From positions 1 through 34,728 of the forward strand of contig JAHYIY010000026.1 in assembly GCA_019429255.1 (NCBI GenBank): a DNA stretch of 34,728 nucleotides, written 5' to 3'. The number at the start of each line of letters is the position of its first letter. Positions within the stretch are counted from its first letter, which is position 1. The notes under the pieces were generated by a model that searched no databases, had not been told where the DNA came from, and saw only the letters and a list, made by a program, of their open reading frames with translations. Positions 1 through 9,175 of the stretch are shown in pieces. Source of the stretch: Desulfuromonadales bacterium (lineage in GTDB: Bacteria; Desulfobacterota; Desulfuromonadia; Desulfuromonadales; Geopsychrobacteraceae). Both the position numbers and the translations under genes were made by a program.

Positions 1-2140
1 TATTGCGCCCTGGTGCCGGGATCTTGTCCAGCGGCTTCTGGGGGTGGTAGTTGACGGCCAGCCCGAGGACCTTCTGCTTGGCGTCAGCGATCAGACGATC
101 GAGATCCATACTGATGCTGTCACCCCGGCGCATGTAGTTCAGGTCGTACATTTCCGCCGCCCCCATCGACACGGTGGCCATGCCGATCTGTTTGAAATAT
201 TTAAAGATAAAGGGGGTCGGATCGATATCGCCGTGGCGCGCCAGGTCAACCGCACGCAGGCACATTTCCTTGGTGCCGCCACCCGCCGGGATCAGGCCCA
301 CGCCGATTTCAACCAGTCCCATGTAGGTTTCCGCATAGGCGTTGATGGCGTCTGCATGGAGGCTGAATTCACAACCGCCGCCGAGGGTCATACCGAAAGG
401 TGCGGCGACCACCGGCACGTCAGAATATTTGACCGCCATGGTCGCTTTCTGAAAGGCGCGAACCATCATGTCGATGTCCTCAAAGGCTCCTTCCGCCAGG
501 GCGACGGCAAGCAGCATCAGATTGGCGCCGACGGAAAAGTTGGCCCCCTGATTGCCGATGACCAGCCCGACACCGTCTGTTTCGGCGCGCTTGATGGCTT
601 TGTGGGTCATTGCCAGAATGTCACCGCTGATGGAGTTCATCTTGGAGTGAAATTCAAAGCCGAAGACCCCGTCGCCCAGGTCGAGCAACGAGCAATTGGC
701 ATTTTTCTCAACCACACCGCTGCTTTTCTTGAGGATCTGCAGGTTGATTTCGCCGGGCTTCAAGGGGATGGAGTGATACTCAGCGCGGGTCAGATCAAAA
801 TATTCCTTCTGCCCTGCATCGTTGAAGCGGTAAAAAGAGGTGACCTGTTTTAACGAGTCGGGAACCGCCACACCATCCTGCTCAGCACGTTTGACAAAAT
901 CGGCAACGCCAATCGCGTCAAGCATTTCAAAGGGGCCGATCTCCCAGTTGAAGCCCCACTTCATGGCATTATCGATGTTAAGCACATCGTCAGCGATTTC
1001 CGGAATCCGGTTGACGGTATAGATCAGGGTATCGCGCAGGGTTTTCCAGGCGTATTCGGCCGCCTTGTCCTGCCCGCTAACCACCATTCTGATTTTCTGT
1101 GCCGGATCATCGACCATTTTAACCGCTGCAATGGACGCGAACTTAGGCTTTTGGGCCGGCTTGAATTCACCACTGGTGTAATCGTAGTAGAGAATCCGGC
1201 GCTGTCCATCGACCTGCTGCTTCTTGTAGAATCCAGCCTTGCTCTTGTTGCCGAGCAGGCCGTTGTCGATCATCTGCTGCATGAACTCAGGGACAACGAA
1301 GGTGTCCCGCTGTTCGTCGTTCTTGAGCAATTCGAAGGAGTTTTTACAAATGTGCGCCAGGGTGTCGATGCCGACCAGATCGACGGTACGAAAAGCAGCG
1401 GATTTGGGGCGCGCTGTGGCCGGTCCGGCAATGGCATCAACCTCTTCAACGGTCATCTCCATGGCCAGCATGTGCTCAATTCCTTTGAAGATGGCGTAGA
1501 CACCGATGCGGTTGGCAATAAAGTTGGGCGTATCCTTGGCGTAGACGATGCCTTTACCGAGGCGGCGGCTGATAAAATCCGCCATGGCGGCGACGACTGC
1601 CGGGTCGGTTTCCCGGCAGGGGACGATTTCCAGCAGGCGCATGTAGCGGGGTGGATTGAAAAAATGGGTAATCAGGAAGTTTTTGCGGATTTCCGCCGGC
1701 AGCACCTGCGCCATCTCGTTGATCGACAAACCGCTGGTGTTGGAGGTGAGGATTGCTCCCGGCGCCAGATGGGGGATCAGTTTTTCGAGCAACTGTTTTT
1801 TGATCGGCAGATGTTCGATGACAACCTCAATTACCCAATCACAGTGGTTGAGCTGGGTTAGATCATCCTCTAAATTGCCGACCCGGATCCGTCCGGCATA
1901 TGCCGGCAGGTAGAATGGGGCCGGTTTCATTTTCATCAGTCCGGCCAGTCCGTCAGCGGCGATCCGGTTGCGCACCTGCGGACTTTCCAGGGTCAGTCCC
2001 TGGGCCTTTTCGTTGGCGTTCGGCTCTTTGGGGATAATGTCGAGGATCAGGACATCGAGTCCGGCGTTGGCCAGATGCGCTGCAATGGTCGCGCCCATGA
2101 CGCCGGAACCCAGAACGGCGACCTTTTTGATCTGTCTCAT
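1..2140 (-). CDS. 3-hydroxyacyl-CoA dehydrogenase / enoyl-CoA hydratase fusion (FadN/YusL-type), C-terminus cut by window edge
   Basis: This gene encodes a bifunctional beta-oxidation enzyme that hydrates enoyl-CoA and oxidises 3-hydroxyacyl-CoA with NAD. The frame is open without a stop from the ATG at 2140 to the left edge, giving 713 codons with the end missing; family members are usually near 790 aa. The N-terminus is a Rossmann NAD site with GSGVMG at residues 11-16. The dehydrogenase motif HFFNPPRYMRLLEIVP follows around residue 158. A crotonase domain comes last, with GANFSVGANL, GMTLGGGCEF and ETYMGLVEIGVGLIPAGGGT. The dehydrogenase-then-hydratase order is that of Bacillus FadN/YusL, the reverse of FadB/FadJ. 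The ATG overlaps the TGA of the upstream acyl-CoA synthetase (ATGA), with GGAGGTGA as ribosome binding site, so the two are translationally coupled. A thiolase or acyl-CoA dehydrogenase could follow outside the window. Confidence 0.9.
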   Translation of the reverse strand, partial: MRQIKKVAVLGSGVMGATIAAHLANAGLDVLILDIIPKEPNANEKAQGLTLESPQVRNRIAADGLAGLMKMKPAPFYLPAYAGRIRVGNLEDDLTQLNHCDWVIEVVIEHLPIKKQLLEKLIPHLAPGAILTSNTSGLSINEMAQVLPAEIRKNFLITHFFNPPRYMRLLEIVPCRETDPAVVAAMADFISRRLGKGIVYAKDTPNFIANRIGVYAIFKGIEHMLAMEMTVEEVDAIAGPATARPKSAAFRTVDLVGIDTLAHICKNSFELLKNDEQRDTFVVPEFMQQMIDNGLLGNKSKAGFYKKQQVDGQRRILYYDYTSGEFKPAQKPKFASIAAVKMVDDPAQKIRMVVSGQDKAAEYAWKTLRDTLIYTVNRIPEIADDVLNIDNAMKWGFNWEIGPFEMLDAIGVADFVKRAEQDGVAVPDSLKQVTSFYRFNDAGQKEYFDLTRAEYHSIPLKPGEINLQILKKSSGVVEKNANCSLLDLGDGVFGFEFHSKMNSISGDILAMTHKAIKRAETDGVGLVIGNQGANFSVGANLMLLAVALAEGAFEDIDMMVRAFQKATMAVKYSDVPVVAAPFGMTLGGGCEFSLHADAINAYAETYMGLVEIGVGLIPAGGGTKEMCLRAVDLARHGDIDPTPFIFKYFKQIGMATVSMGAAEMYDLNYMRRGDSISMDLDRLIADAKQKVLGLAVNYHPQKPLDKIPAPGRN

Positions 2141-3972
2141 TGTTCACCTCCGTTGGCCAGATAGAGTGCTTCTATCTGCTCTTTGTGTATGGCGTAGATT
2201 GCCTTGCGTTTCTGTTTCATGGTCGGGGTCAGCTCGCCGCCTTCAATAGAGAATTCCCGTGGCAGCAGGGCAAATTTTTTAATCGTTTGATAGGAAGGCT
2301 GGGTCTGGTTGAATAGTTCAACCCGCTCATTGAACAGGTCAATCACGCGGCGGTTGGTGACCAGTTCGTCGACGGCCAGATAGTCAAGTTTCTCCCGCTG
2401 AGCCAGTTCGATCAAGCGCTCAAGGTTCGGCGTCAATAGCGCGACCAGGTAAGGCTTGCGGTCGCCATGAACGTAGACCTGGGAAATATATTTATCCAGC
2501 TTCAGGGCATTTTCCAGCGGCTGGGGGGCGATGTTCTTGCCGGCGGCGGTGATGATGATCTCTTTTTTACGGTCGACGATCGTGACAAACCCCTGGTCAT
2601 CGATGGTGGCAATATCACCGCTTTTAAACCAGCCGTCAGCCATAGCGGCGGCCGTTGCCGCCTCATCTTTATAGTAACCCTGCATCACCTGCGGGCCCTT
2701 GATCAGCAGCTCGCCATCTTCAGCCAGTTTCAGCTGTGTCCCTTCCAGCGGGATGCCGACCGAGCCAAAGCGCAGATGTTGACGGTTGTTCAGGGTGACC
2801 GCCGGACTGGTTTCGGTCAGTCCATAGCCTTCAAAGACCGGCAGGCCGATAATCCACATGAACTCGTTAATGGTTTTGTCCAGCGGCGCTCCGCCGCAGA
2901 TGAACGAGCGCAGGTTGCCGCCGAACTTTGCGCGGATCTTGCTGAATACCAGTTTGTCATAGATGCGGTATTTCAGCCCCAGCAGGCCCACCGGCTGATT
3001 GTTGATGTAGCGTCTGCGCACATATTCGCGCCCGATGTCAATGGCGCGGTGAAACAGATTGCGTTTGAAGGGCGAGCTCTGGTGGATGCTTTCGTAGATA
3101 CGTGAATGGATTTTTTCGAACAAGCGCGGCACGCTGACGATGAAGGTGGGCTTGATTTCAAGGATGTTTTCAATAACGGTGTTAACGCTTTCAGCAAAGG
3201 CGATGTGACTGCCGAGGAGCAGGGCACTATGGTAGCCGGCGGTCCGTTCGAGGACATGACTTAAGGGCAGGAAGCTGAGAAAAACGTCTTCCGGATGGAT
3301 GCCGCCAAGGTGCTGATGGCCGATGGTGGCATTGCTGAGCAGATTGTACTGGCTCAGCATCACCCCTTTGGGTTCGCCGGTGGTTCCGGATGTATAGATC
3401 ACCGTCGCCAGACGGTCGGGCGTAATCGCATCAATCTCCTCTTCAATCTGGGTTTTCTCCTCTGCCGTCAGGGGGTGGGAAACCTCGGAAAGTTGATTGA
3501 GGGTGTAGACCGGGAGCTTGAGGTCACCGAGAAAGCGCTCGAAAGAAATAACCAGCTCAACCTGTGGTAGCTGATCGCGCACACCGAGAAGTTTTTCGTA
3601 CTGCTGGCGCCCTGAGACAAAGACGATTTTCGCAGCGCAATGATTGATGATGTAAGCGGCCTGGGCGCCGGTATTGGTAGCGTAGATTGGAACACTTGTC
3701 CCTCCGGCGGCCTGAATACCGAAATCCGCAATGGCCCAGCCAATACGATTTTCGGAGAATATGGCGACATTATCACCGAACTGCATCCCGGCTTTACGCA
3801 GGCCGCGCGCCGTCATCAGCACCCTGATGTAGAATTGCTGGTAGTTCAGGCTGATATAGCTGCCGCTGCGTTTATTGCTGAGGGCCGGCCTGGCGCCGTG
3901 GAGTTCAGCGGTTCGGCGCAGCATCTGCGGCAAGGATTGATAGGGACTGTTCAGATGAGGTGTGCTGGACAT
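2137..3972 (-). CDS. Long-chain acyl-CoA synthetase (AMP-forming)
   Basis: This 611-aa enzyme activates fatty acids to acyl-CoA with ATP and CoA, probably at the cytoplasmic membrane. It has the P-loop signature YTSGTTGEPKGVML near residue 195. It also has the adenine-binding stretch EGYGLTETSPAVTLN, the hinge region WFKSGDIATIDDQGFVTIVDRKKEIIITAAGKNIAPQ (in part DRKKEIIITAAGKNI), and a C-terminal lysine-rich segment PTMKQKRKAIY. The length matches the FadD15-like long-chain ligases of about 600 aa. A GGAGAGG box precedes the ATG at 3972. It overlaps the downstream hydroxyacyl-CoA dehydrogenase gene by 4 bp, and a candidate promoter lies at 4039-4067, so these two genes may form their own transcription unit. 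The exact acyl chain preference cannot be read from the sequence. Confidence 0.93.
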   Translation of the reverse strand: MSSTPHLNSPYQSLPQMLRRTAELHGARPALSNKRSGSYISLNYQQFYIRVLMTARGLRKAGMQFGDNVAIFSENRIGWAIADFGIQAAGGTSVPIYATNTGAQAAYIINHCAAKIVFVSGRQQYEKLLGVRDQLPQVELVISFERFLGDLKLPVYTLNQLSEVSHPLTAEEKTQIEEEIDAITPDRLATVIYTSGTTGEPKGVMLSQYNLLSNATIGHQHLGGIHPEDVFLSFLPLSHVLERTAGYHSALLLGSHIAFAESVNTVIENILEIKPTFIVSVPRLFEKIHSRIYESIHQSSPFKRNLFHRAIDIGREYVRRRYINNQPVGLLGLKYRIYDKLVFSKIRAKFGGNLRSFICGGAPLDKTINEFMWIIGLPVFEGYGLTETSPAVTLNNRQHLRFGSVGIPLEGTQLKLAEDGELLIKGPQVMQGYYKDEAATAAAMADGWFKSGDIATIDDQGFVTIVDRKKEIIITAAGKNIAPQPLENALKLDKYISQVYVHGDRKPYLVALLTPNLERLIELAQREKLDYLAVDELVTNRRVIDLFNERVELFNQTQPSYQTIKKFALLPREFSIEGGELTPTMKQKRKAIYAIHKEQIEALYLANGGEQ

Positions 3973-4038
3973 GATCTGAGCCTCTCCCGGAGATGATAAC
4001 GCTGCGTCAATGCCAATCAGTTCGTGTCGTTGTTGTTC

Positions 4039-4067
4039 AGTCTATCTAACCTTAACGTTCACGTCAA
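4039..4067 (-). promoter_or_regulatory. Candidate sigma70 promoter with dyad operator in front of the acyl-CoA synthetase gene
   Basis: On the minus strand TTGACG (4067-4062) is followed after 17 bp by TAGACT (4044-4039), a reasonable -35/-10 pair. The spacer contains ACGTTAAGGT (4058-4049), nearly symmetric around TTAA. The larger 16-mer TTGACGTGAACGTTAA fits a TTnACGTnnACGTnAA dyad. Similar motifs occur in predicted promoters upstream of the DUF1302 gene. Seen in the sequence; function is inferred. Confidence 0.45.
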
Positions 4068-4125
4068 ATTAAAAATAAAACGTTTTTATATTTATTTGCA
4101 CGGGTTTTTGTCACGCTGCTCGTGT

Positions 4126-4278
4126 CCCGTTTGGTTAGTCCGTTTAGATAATTCTGAGGTATTTTGGTCGTTGGCAAGGTTCGTCGACGCAGGTCTAGTC
4201 CCTGCGCTAAACCGAGGAGACGTAACGCAGCCAGCGGCCAAAAGGGCCAGAATTAATAGATGGAATTAACCAATCGGG
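4126..4278. repeat. 153-bp palindromic (MITE/BIME-like) element
   Basis: The gap between the acyl-CoA synthetase and RND genes holds a long nested palindrome. The outermost arms are CCCGTTTGGTTA (4126-4137) and TAACCAATCGGG (4267-4278), matching at 11 of 12 positions. Further in are AATTCTG (4150-4156) with CAGAATT (4248-4254), and TTTTGGTCGTTGGC (4162-4175) with GCCAGCGGCCAAAA (4230-4243), which pair fully if G-U pairs are allowed. A central small hairpin has CGCAGG with CCTGCG. The element ends 3 bp from the RND stop codon. It could act as a transcript terminator or stabiliser for the RND gene, or be a non-autonomous mobile repeat. No open reading frame of note lies inside it. Confidence 0.7.
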
Positions 4279-4281
4279 GCA

Positions 4282-6612
4282 CTAGGGTTGCGCGGCTTTG
4301 TTTTTGGGTAAGAGCAGGCAGGCCAGTGCCGGCAGCAGCAGGATAGCACCGAGCATGTTGACCAGAAACATGAAGGTCAGCAGGATCCCCATGTCAGCCT
4401 GAAATTTGAGGGGTGAAAAAATCCAGGTGGCGACGCCGATGGCAAGGGTGACCCCGGTAAATACAACACCGTTTCCGGTGACCGCCAGGGCATGCAGATA
4501 CGCTTGTTGCAGGGACATTTCCAGGTTCATGTTGCTGCGCAAACGGCTGAAAATATAGATACCGTAGTCAACTCCGACGCCAACTCCTAAAGCAACTACC
4601 GGCAGGGTCGAAACCTTCAGGCCGATTTCCAGCAGACTCATCAGCGCATAGGCGAGCAGCGAGACCAGCCCAAGGGGCAGGACAATACAGAGAACCGCCC
4701 TGATCGAGCGGAACTGGACATAGCAAAGCAGAATGACCGCACCAAAGACATAGAGCAGAATGGGAAACTGGGCCGCCGAGACCTCTTCATTGGTCGCTGC
4801 CATGACCCCGACATTGCCGGTCGCCAGACGAAAAGAGATGTTTTCATCGGCTTGTTGCCGGCGGTAATTTTTCACCTCCGCGACGATCCGATCAATGGTT
4901 TCGGCTTTATGGTCCTCGGTGAAGATCATGATCGGCATGACGCTGCAATCGGAGTTGAGCAAACGACTGCTGGTCGGAACATACCCAACCGCCTGCACCA
5001 TGCTTGACGGATTGCGTGGTAACACCCGCCACTTAAGGCTGCCTTCGTTCCAGCCGGAATAGATGGTTTTGGCGATTCCCGGCAGCCCGACCACCGATTG
5101 CACTCCGGGAACATTGTTCATGTGCCAGGCAAAATCATCAATAGCGGTCATAATACCATGATCAATACAGCCATCGGCGTCGGTTTCGACGATCACTGAC
5201 AGCAGATCAACGCCGATGGAAAAGTGGCTGGTAATGACCTCACTGTCGATGTTGTAGCGCGAATCGGTACGCAGTTCCGGTACGCCACGATGCATGTCAC
5301 CGATCTTGACATCAGCGCCTTTCCAGGCGCCAAAAGCGAAAAGAACCAGGGCTATGCCGATGATGATGCGCGCCGGGCGCGGTTCAGCGGCTTGTTCAAA
5401 AAACCGCCACACCGGTTTGAGAACCTGAATCTGCTGATTGACCCGGCGATTATAGCGGTTACCGGTTCTGACATAGGAAAGCAGGATCGGAAGCAGAACC
5501 AGATTGGTCAGAATGATGGCAGCAACGCCAAGACTGGCAGTGACCGCCATCTCCTGGATCACCTGGATTTCGATCAGGCGGATGGTGATAAAGCCGATGG
5601 TGTCACTCGCCAGGGCAACAAAGCCGGGCAGCAGCAGTTGCCGAAAACTGGCCTTGGCGGCATCCATCCGCTCGGCTCCGGCCCGGACTTCGGCGGTGTT
5701 GGCAGTAATCATCTGCACCGCATGACTGACCCCGATGGCAAAAATCAGAAAAGGTACCAGCAGCCCCATGGGGTCGATACCGTAGCCGAGAACCGGCAGC
5801 ATGCCAAGTTGCCAGATTACTGCCGTTAGGGAACAGGCCAGGGGTATCAGGGTGAGGATCACTGAGCGGGTGTAGAGAAACACCAGGATCGTGGTGATGA
5901 TAAAGGCGATCAGAAAAAACAGGACGACCCGCTGGGCACCATCGGCAATATCGCCGACCACTTTGGCAAAGCCGATGATGTGGACATCGATCCGGTCGCT
6001 CTGATACTGGTCGCGGATCTTTTCTTCGAGCAGGTGAGAGACGTGGATAAAGTCGAGCCGTTCGCCGCTGCCGGGATCAATTTCCAACAGTTCGGCGCTG
6101 ATCATCGCACCACTGAAGTCGGTGGCGACCAGACGCCCGACGATGCCGGCTTTCAGAATGTTTTCGCGAACCCGCTCAAGACCTTCTTCCGTCGGGGTAA
6201 AGTTGGCCGGGACCACATTGCCGCCGGCGATGCCGTCTTCAACTACTTCGGTATAGCGAACATTGGGGGTGAACAGGGAGCTGACCTGGGAGCGATCAAC
6301 GCCGGGGATGAAGAACACGTCATCGGTTGCCTGCTCAAGGATTTTGAAAAAATCGGCGGTAAAGATATCCCCCTCTTTGACCATCAGGGCGATCATCACC
6401 CGGTTAGCGCCACCGAATTCCTGACCATGCTCAATGTAGGTCTGCATGTACTCATGTTCGAGGGGGAGCAGTTTGGCAAAGCCGGCATCGATGCGCAACT
6501 GGCTGAGGGAGAACCCCATCAGCAGGGTAATAACCAGAAAAATTGCCAGCAGCAGGGGGCGCTTGCCGAAAACTAAAGATTCCAGCAGGTTGGTGATCCA
6601 GTCGCGTTTCAT
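4282..6612 (-). CDS. RND superfamily / MMPL-type hydrophobic-substrate transporter
   Basis: This 776-aa inner-membrane protein has two repeats. Each has one N-terminal transmembrane helix, a periplasmic domain of about 200 residues, and a block of five helices, as in MMPL/HpnN-type RND proteins. The second block holds VVALGVGVGVDYGIYIFSRL, the usual conserved acidic helix-4 motif. The reading frame could start 26 codons upstream, but that would overlap the preceding gene. The ATG at 6612, preceded by AAGAG, leaves 25 bp and starts with the expected basic segment MKRDWITNLLESLVFGKRP. In other proteobacteria such RND proteins are often found beside DUF1302, DUF1329 and YCF48 genes, as here. The direction of transport and the substrate are not known; lipids are favoured because an acyl-CoA ligase and a beta-oxidation gene follow. 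Confidence 0.88.
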   Translation of the reverse strand: MKRDWITNLLESLVFGKRPLLLAIFLVITLLMGFSLSQLRIDAGFAKLLPLEHEYMQTYIEHGQEFGGANRVMIALMVKEGDIFTADFFKILEQATDDVFFIPGVDRSQVSSLFTPNVRYTEVVEDGIAGGNVVPANFTPTEEGLERVRENILKAGIVGRLVATDFSGAMISAELLEIDPGSGERLDFIHVSHLLEEKIRDQYQSDRIDVHIIGFAKVVGDIADGAQRVVLFFLIAFIITTILVFLYTRSVILTLIPLACSLTAVIWQLGMLPVLGYGIDPMGLLVPFLIFAIGVSHAVQMITANTAEVRAGAERMDAAKASFRQLLLPGFVALASDTIGFITIRLIEIQVIQEMAVTASLGVAAIILTNLVLLPILLSYVRTGNRYNRRVNQQIQVLKPVWRFFEQAAEPRPARIIIGIALVLFAFGAWKGADVKIGDMHRGVPELRTDSRYNIDSEVITSHFSIGVDLLSVIVETDADGCIDHGIMTAIDDFAWHMNNVPGVQSVVGLPGIAKTIYSGWNEGSLKWRVLPRNPSSMVQAVGYVPTSSRLLNSDCSVMPIMIFTEDHKAETIDRIVAEVKNYRRQQADENISFRLATGNVGVMAATNEEVSAAQFPILLYVFGAVILLCYVQFRSIRAVLCIVLPLGLVSLLAYALMSLLEIGLKVSTLPVVALGVGVGVDYGIYIFSRLRSNMNLEMSLQQAYLHALAVTGNGVVFTGVTLAIGVATWIFSPLKFQADMGILLTFMFLVNMLGAILLLPALACLLLPKNKAAQP

Positions 6613-6637
6613 GTTTTTCTCTTGTCGAAAACTACGG

Positions 6638-7594
6638 TTAGCGGAGCAGGGATGACGGCAGCAGGGTGACACCAAAGTCGCCAACCGCAACGATCCGTCC
6701 GTCAGCCGTTGCCAGCAACTTGCTGAAACCCTTGCGCTCCGGCTCCTCGTGACAAATAACGCTTAAATCCTCTTCAGCAACCAGCAGTAGAGTGCCGCTT
6801 AGTCCCGCTATCACCAGGGTGCCATCGGTAAGCTGCACGGCGCTGTTCAGGCCGGCATCGGTGTCGGTGTCAAGCTGGATCCAGGTTTCCCCACCATCGT
6901 CTGAATGAAACAGATTGCCCCGTAAGCCAAACAGCAGCAGTTGATCATCGGCGAACGGAAGGAGGCCGAAAAACGAACCCTCATAGTCCGGATAAAGTTC
7001 ATCAAAGGTTTTACCATTGTCTCTGGACTGGTAAACCATTCCCGCTTCAGCCGCGATGTAGATGGCCGCGCCGCTGGTGACGATGGCGTTCAGGTGCAAA
7101 TCGTCTTCACTGATCCAGCGCTGCTCCCAGGTGCGGCCACCGTCCGTCGACGCAAAAAAGGTTCCGTAGGCACCGACGGCAAAGGCGGTATGTTCATCGA
7201 TAAACAGAACATCCAGCAGTGGCGGCTGCTCGTCACGGTCTTCATAGACGAGTTCCCAGCGGTGGCCGCCATCTTCGGTGCGCAGAATGGTCAGGTCATG
7301 GCCGACTGCTAAGCCGTGCAGACGGTCGATAAAGGTCACGGCGGTGAGGGTTGCCCGGGTCGGCACGATGATCTGCTGCCAGCTCCGACCGTGATCGCTG
7401 CTACGCAGGACGTGCCCACGCTCACCAATAACGACCAGATCGTCACCCGCTTTTGCGCCCCCCAGCAGCAGGGATTGGGCCGCCAGACGGGCGGGAACCG
7501 AAGTCAGCTCGGCGGTGACAGAGATCGGCACCATGGTGAGGATCAGCAGGCAGATTAGACCGAAGAGGTGATTTTTTTTCATGACGCTGCTCAT
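6638..7594 (-). CDS. YCF48-like (BNR-repeat) exported beta-propeller protein
   Basis: This 318-aa protein has a signal peptide (KKNHLFGLICLLILTMVPISVTAEL) and then successive repeats with the S-DGG-TW pattern, for example SSDHGRSWQQI, TEDGGHRWELV, STDGGRTWEQR, SRDNGKTFDEL and SDDGGETWIQL. That is the YCF48/photosystem II assembly factor propeller fold, which is not limited to phototrophs. It is probably periplasmic and may scaffold the neighbouring RND or outer-membrane proteins; this role is inferred from gene order. Two start codons are possible, at 7594 and at 7582 (MKKN), the second giving a more typical signal peptide. It lies 25 bp upstream of the RND start, so the two are likely cotranscribed. 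Confidence 0.85.
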   Translation of the reverse strand: MSSVMKKNHLFGLICLLILTMVPISVTAELTSVPARLAAQSLLLGGAKAGDDLVVIGERGHVLRSSDHGRSWQQIIVPTRATLTAVTFIDRLHGLAVGHDLTILRTEDGGHRWELVYEDRDEQPPLLDVLFIDEHTAFAVGAYGTFFASTDGGRTWEQRWISEDDLHLNAIVTSGAAIYIAAEAGMVYQSRDNGKTFDELYPDYEGSFFGLLPFADDQLLLFGLRGNLFHSDDGGETWIQLDTDTDAGLNSAVQLTDGTLVIAGLSGTLLLVAEEDLSVICHEEPERKGFSKLLATADGRIVAVGDFGVTLLPSSLLR

Positions 7595-7629
7595 AACATT
7601 CCTGCTATGTCAATTGCGATGGGTTTGTC

Positions 7630-7766
7630 GGGGCGAAAAATATTTCACCCCTACGGCCTGAAAACAAGGGAGGAAATTGAACCCGTGTTGTAGGGGCGAT
7701 TCGTGAATCGCCCCTACGGGATATGATCTGGTATATCGTCGGGGCAGGTTTTCTTGCCTGTCCCGA
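7630..7766. repeat. Cluster of three REP-like hairpins
   Basis: Three hairpins fill the gap between the DUF1329 and YCF48 genes. The first pairs GGGGCGAAA (7630-7638) with TTTCACCCC (7643-7651), one mismatch. The second is a perfect 13-bp stem, GTAGGGGCGATTC (7690-7702) with GAATCGCCCCTAC (7705-7717) and a 2-nt loop. The third pairs TCGGGGCAGG (7739-7748) with CCTGTCCCGA (7757-7766), with one G-U pair. The first two share the GGGGCGA/CGCCCC-type ends typical of dispersed REP sequences. They may end or trim the DUF1329 transcript. No T-run follows on either strand. Confidence 0.7.
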
Positions 7767-7774
7767 TTCTATGA

Positions 7775-9136
7775 TCAGCGCTGACCGGCGCGGCGCAGGG
7801 CCGCCTGGGAAAAGTCCTGCTCACTCAAGGTCACATCAAAATTATAGGTGGTCGACTCGTTGTCCATGCCGATGGCCAGATAGCGCCCCGACTGCAGATC
7901 ATAGTGGGCTTCCACTGTCGTCCAGTAGGTCGGTACCTCGTAGTAGTTGAGGCCGTGCCCTTCCGATACCCGCCACAGCTGGTCGCGGTTGTCGTAGAGG
8001 TCGGCGGTGACGATCTGCCAGGAATCTTCATCAATATAAAAGGTGCGCTTTTTGTAAAGATGGCGCGAGCCGTCACGCAAAGTCGCTTCGATGACCCAGA
8101 CCCGATGCAGTTCATAGCGCAGATGTTCGGGGTTCAGGTGCAGCGGGGTCAGCACGTCGGCATATTTAAGCTGATTGCTGTGAAGCTTATAGCTGTTGTA
8201 GGGAACGTACAGCTCTTTTTTACCGATCAGTTTCCAGTCGTAACGGTCGGGAGCGCCGTTGAACATGTCAAACTGGTCGGTGGTGCGCAGGCTGTCGGAG
8301 GCCGTGCCGGGGTTGTCATAGGCGACATTGGGGGCGCGGCGGACGCGGCGTTGACCGGGATTGTAAACCCAGGCGCTGCGCGGTTCGGCCACCTGGTCGA
8401 GGGTTTCATGAACCAGCAGCACTTCACCGGCCAGGCGCGCTGGAGCGGTGACCTCCTGACGGAACATGAGGATGCGATTGTTCATCTTCTCTTCGGTCAT
8501 CCCTTCCTGGGAATAGATCAGGCTGAACATGTCCTCAAACTGGACCAGGGTGTAGGCACCGCCGCGCGTCAATGCTGCCTGGGCAATGCTGCGGGTAGCA
8601 AAGGCGCCGCGATAGCGCAGCATGTGATTCCACAACACTTCAATACCGCTTTTGGGAATCGGGAAGGGGATGCCGATAACGGTACCTCTGACGCCGTCGC
8701 CATTGTTGACCAGTTCAGCGGTCCGCGCGACCTCTTTAGTGGCATCATAAATGCGCTGGGGCACTGAGGCACTACGGCGGGTCGGATAAACATTCATCTT
8801 AAAGGTATCGTAGTTTTCCAGCAGGGCCTGATGGCCGACGGTCAGTTGGTCACGATACTGTTCGATATTGGCGGCGGTGATGGTGAACTGAATCTGATCA
8901 TTGGCATAGGGGTCAATATGGTGTTGGCCTTTGACATAACCGGCAGGTGGAGTAGTGATTCCCCCTTCCCAGGCGGGAATGGTACCGTCGGCGTTGCCGG
9001 CGCGTTCAGCGCCTAAGGGGGTCAGATCCTGCCCGAGGCGGGCGGCTTCTTCAGCGGAAATGGCGGCAAGGGAAAGTCCGGCTGTCGCTGTGACCAGCAG
9101 AACGGCGGCTATCAGGATGAATGCTTTTTTCAGCAT
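7775..9136 (-). CDS. DUF1329 family exported protein
   Basis: This 453-aa protein has a signal peptide (MLKKAFILIAAVLLVTATAGLSLAA) and then the start EEAARLGQDLTPLGAERAGNADGTIPAWEGG, which is highly typical of DUF1329. Other family-like parts are YDATKEVARTAELVNNGDG, VLWNHMLRYRG and the C-terminal HRVWVIEATLRDGSRHLYKKRTFYIDED region. The family is thought to have a LolA/LolB-like lipid-binding fold and is nearly always paired with a DUF1302 gene; that is general family knowledge, not shown here. It likely works in the periplasm or at the outer membrane. The DUF1302 gene lies directly upstream, separated by a hairpin-rich gap of 158 bp. GGAGCAACC precedes the ATG at 9136. Confidence 0.9.
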   Translation of the reverse strand: MLKKAFILIAAVLLVTATAGLSLAAISAEEAARLGQDLTPLGAERAGNADGTIPAWEGGITTPPAGYVKGQHHIDPYANDQIQFTITAANIEQYRDQLTVGHQALLENYDTFKMNVYPTRRSASVPQRIYDATKEVARTAELVNNGDGVRGTVIGIPFPIPKSGIEVLWNHMLRYRGAFATRSIAQAALTRGGAYTLVQFEDMFSLIYSQEGMTEEKMNNRILMFRQEVTAPARLAGEVLLVHETLDQVAEPRSAWVYNPGQRRVRRAPNVAYDNPGTASDSLRTTDQFDMFNGAPDRYDWKLIGKKELYVPYNSYKLHSNQLKYADVLTPLHLNPEHLRYELHRVWVIEATLRDGSRHLYKKRTFYIDEDSWQIVTADLYDNRDQLWRVSEGHGLNYYEVPTYWTTVEAHYDLQSGRYLAIGMDNESTTYNFDVTLSEQDFSQAALRRAGQR

Positions 9137-9175
9137 GATGGTTGCTCCTTCAATTTAAGTTGTTTTGACTGGGGT

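Noticed and set aside
44-1861. Plus-strand open frames of up to 269 codons over the left edge
   Set aside because: They are opposite-strand shadows of the continuous hydroxyacyl-CoA dehydrogenase/hydratase frame, which has all family motifs.
4150-4254. The palindrome as a tRNA or known riboswitch
   Set aside because: No cloverleaf, anticodon or T-loop signature is present, and it sits at the end of a gene, not before one in the proper direction.
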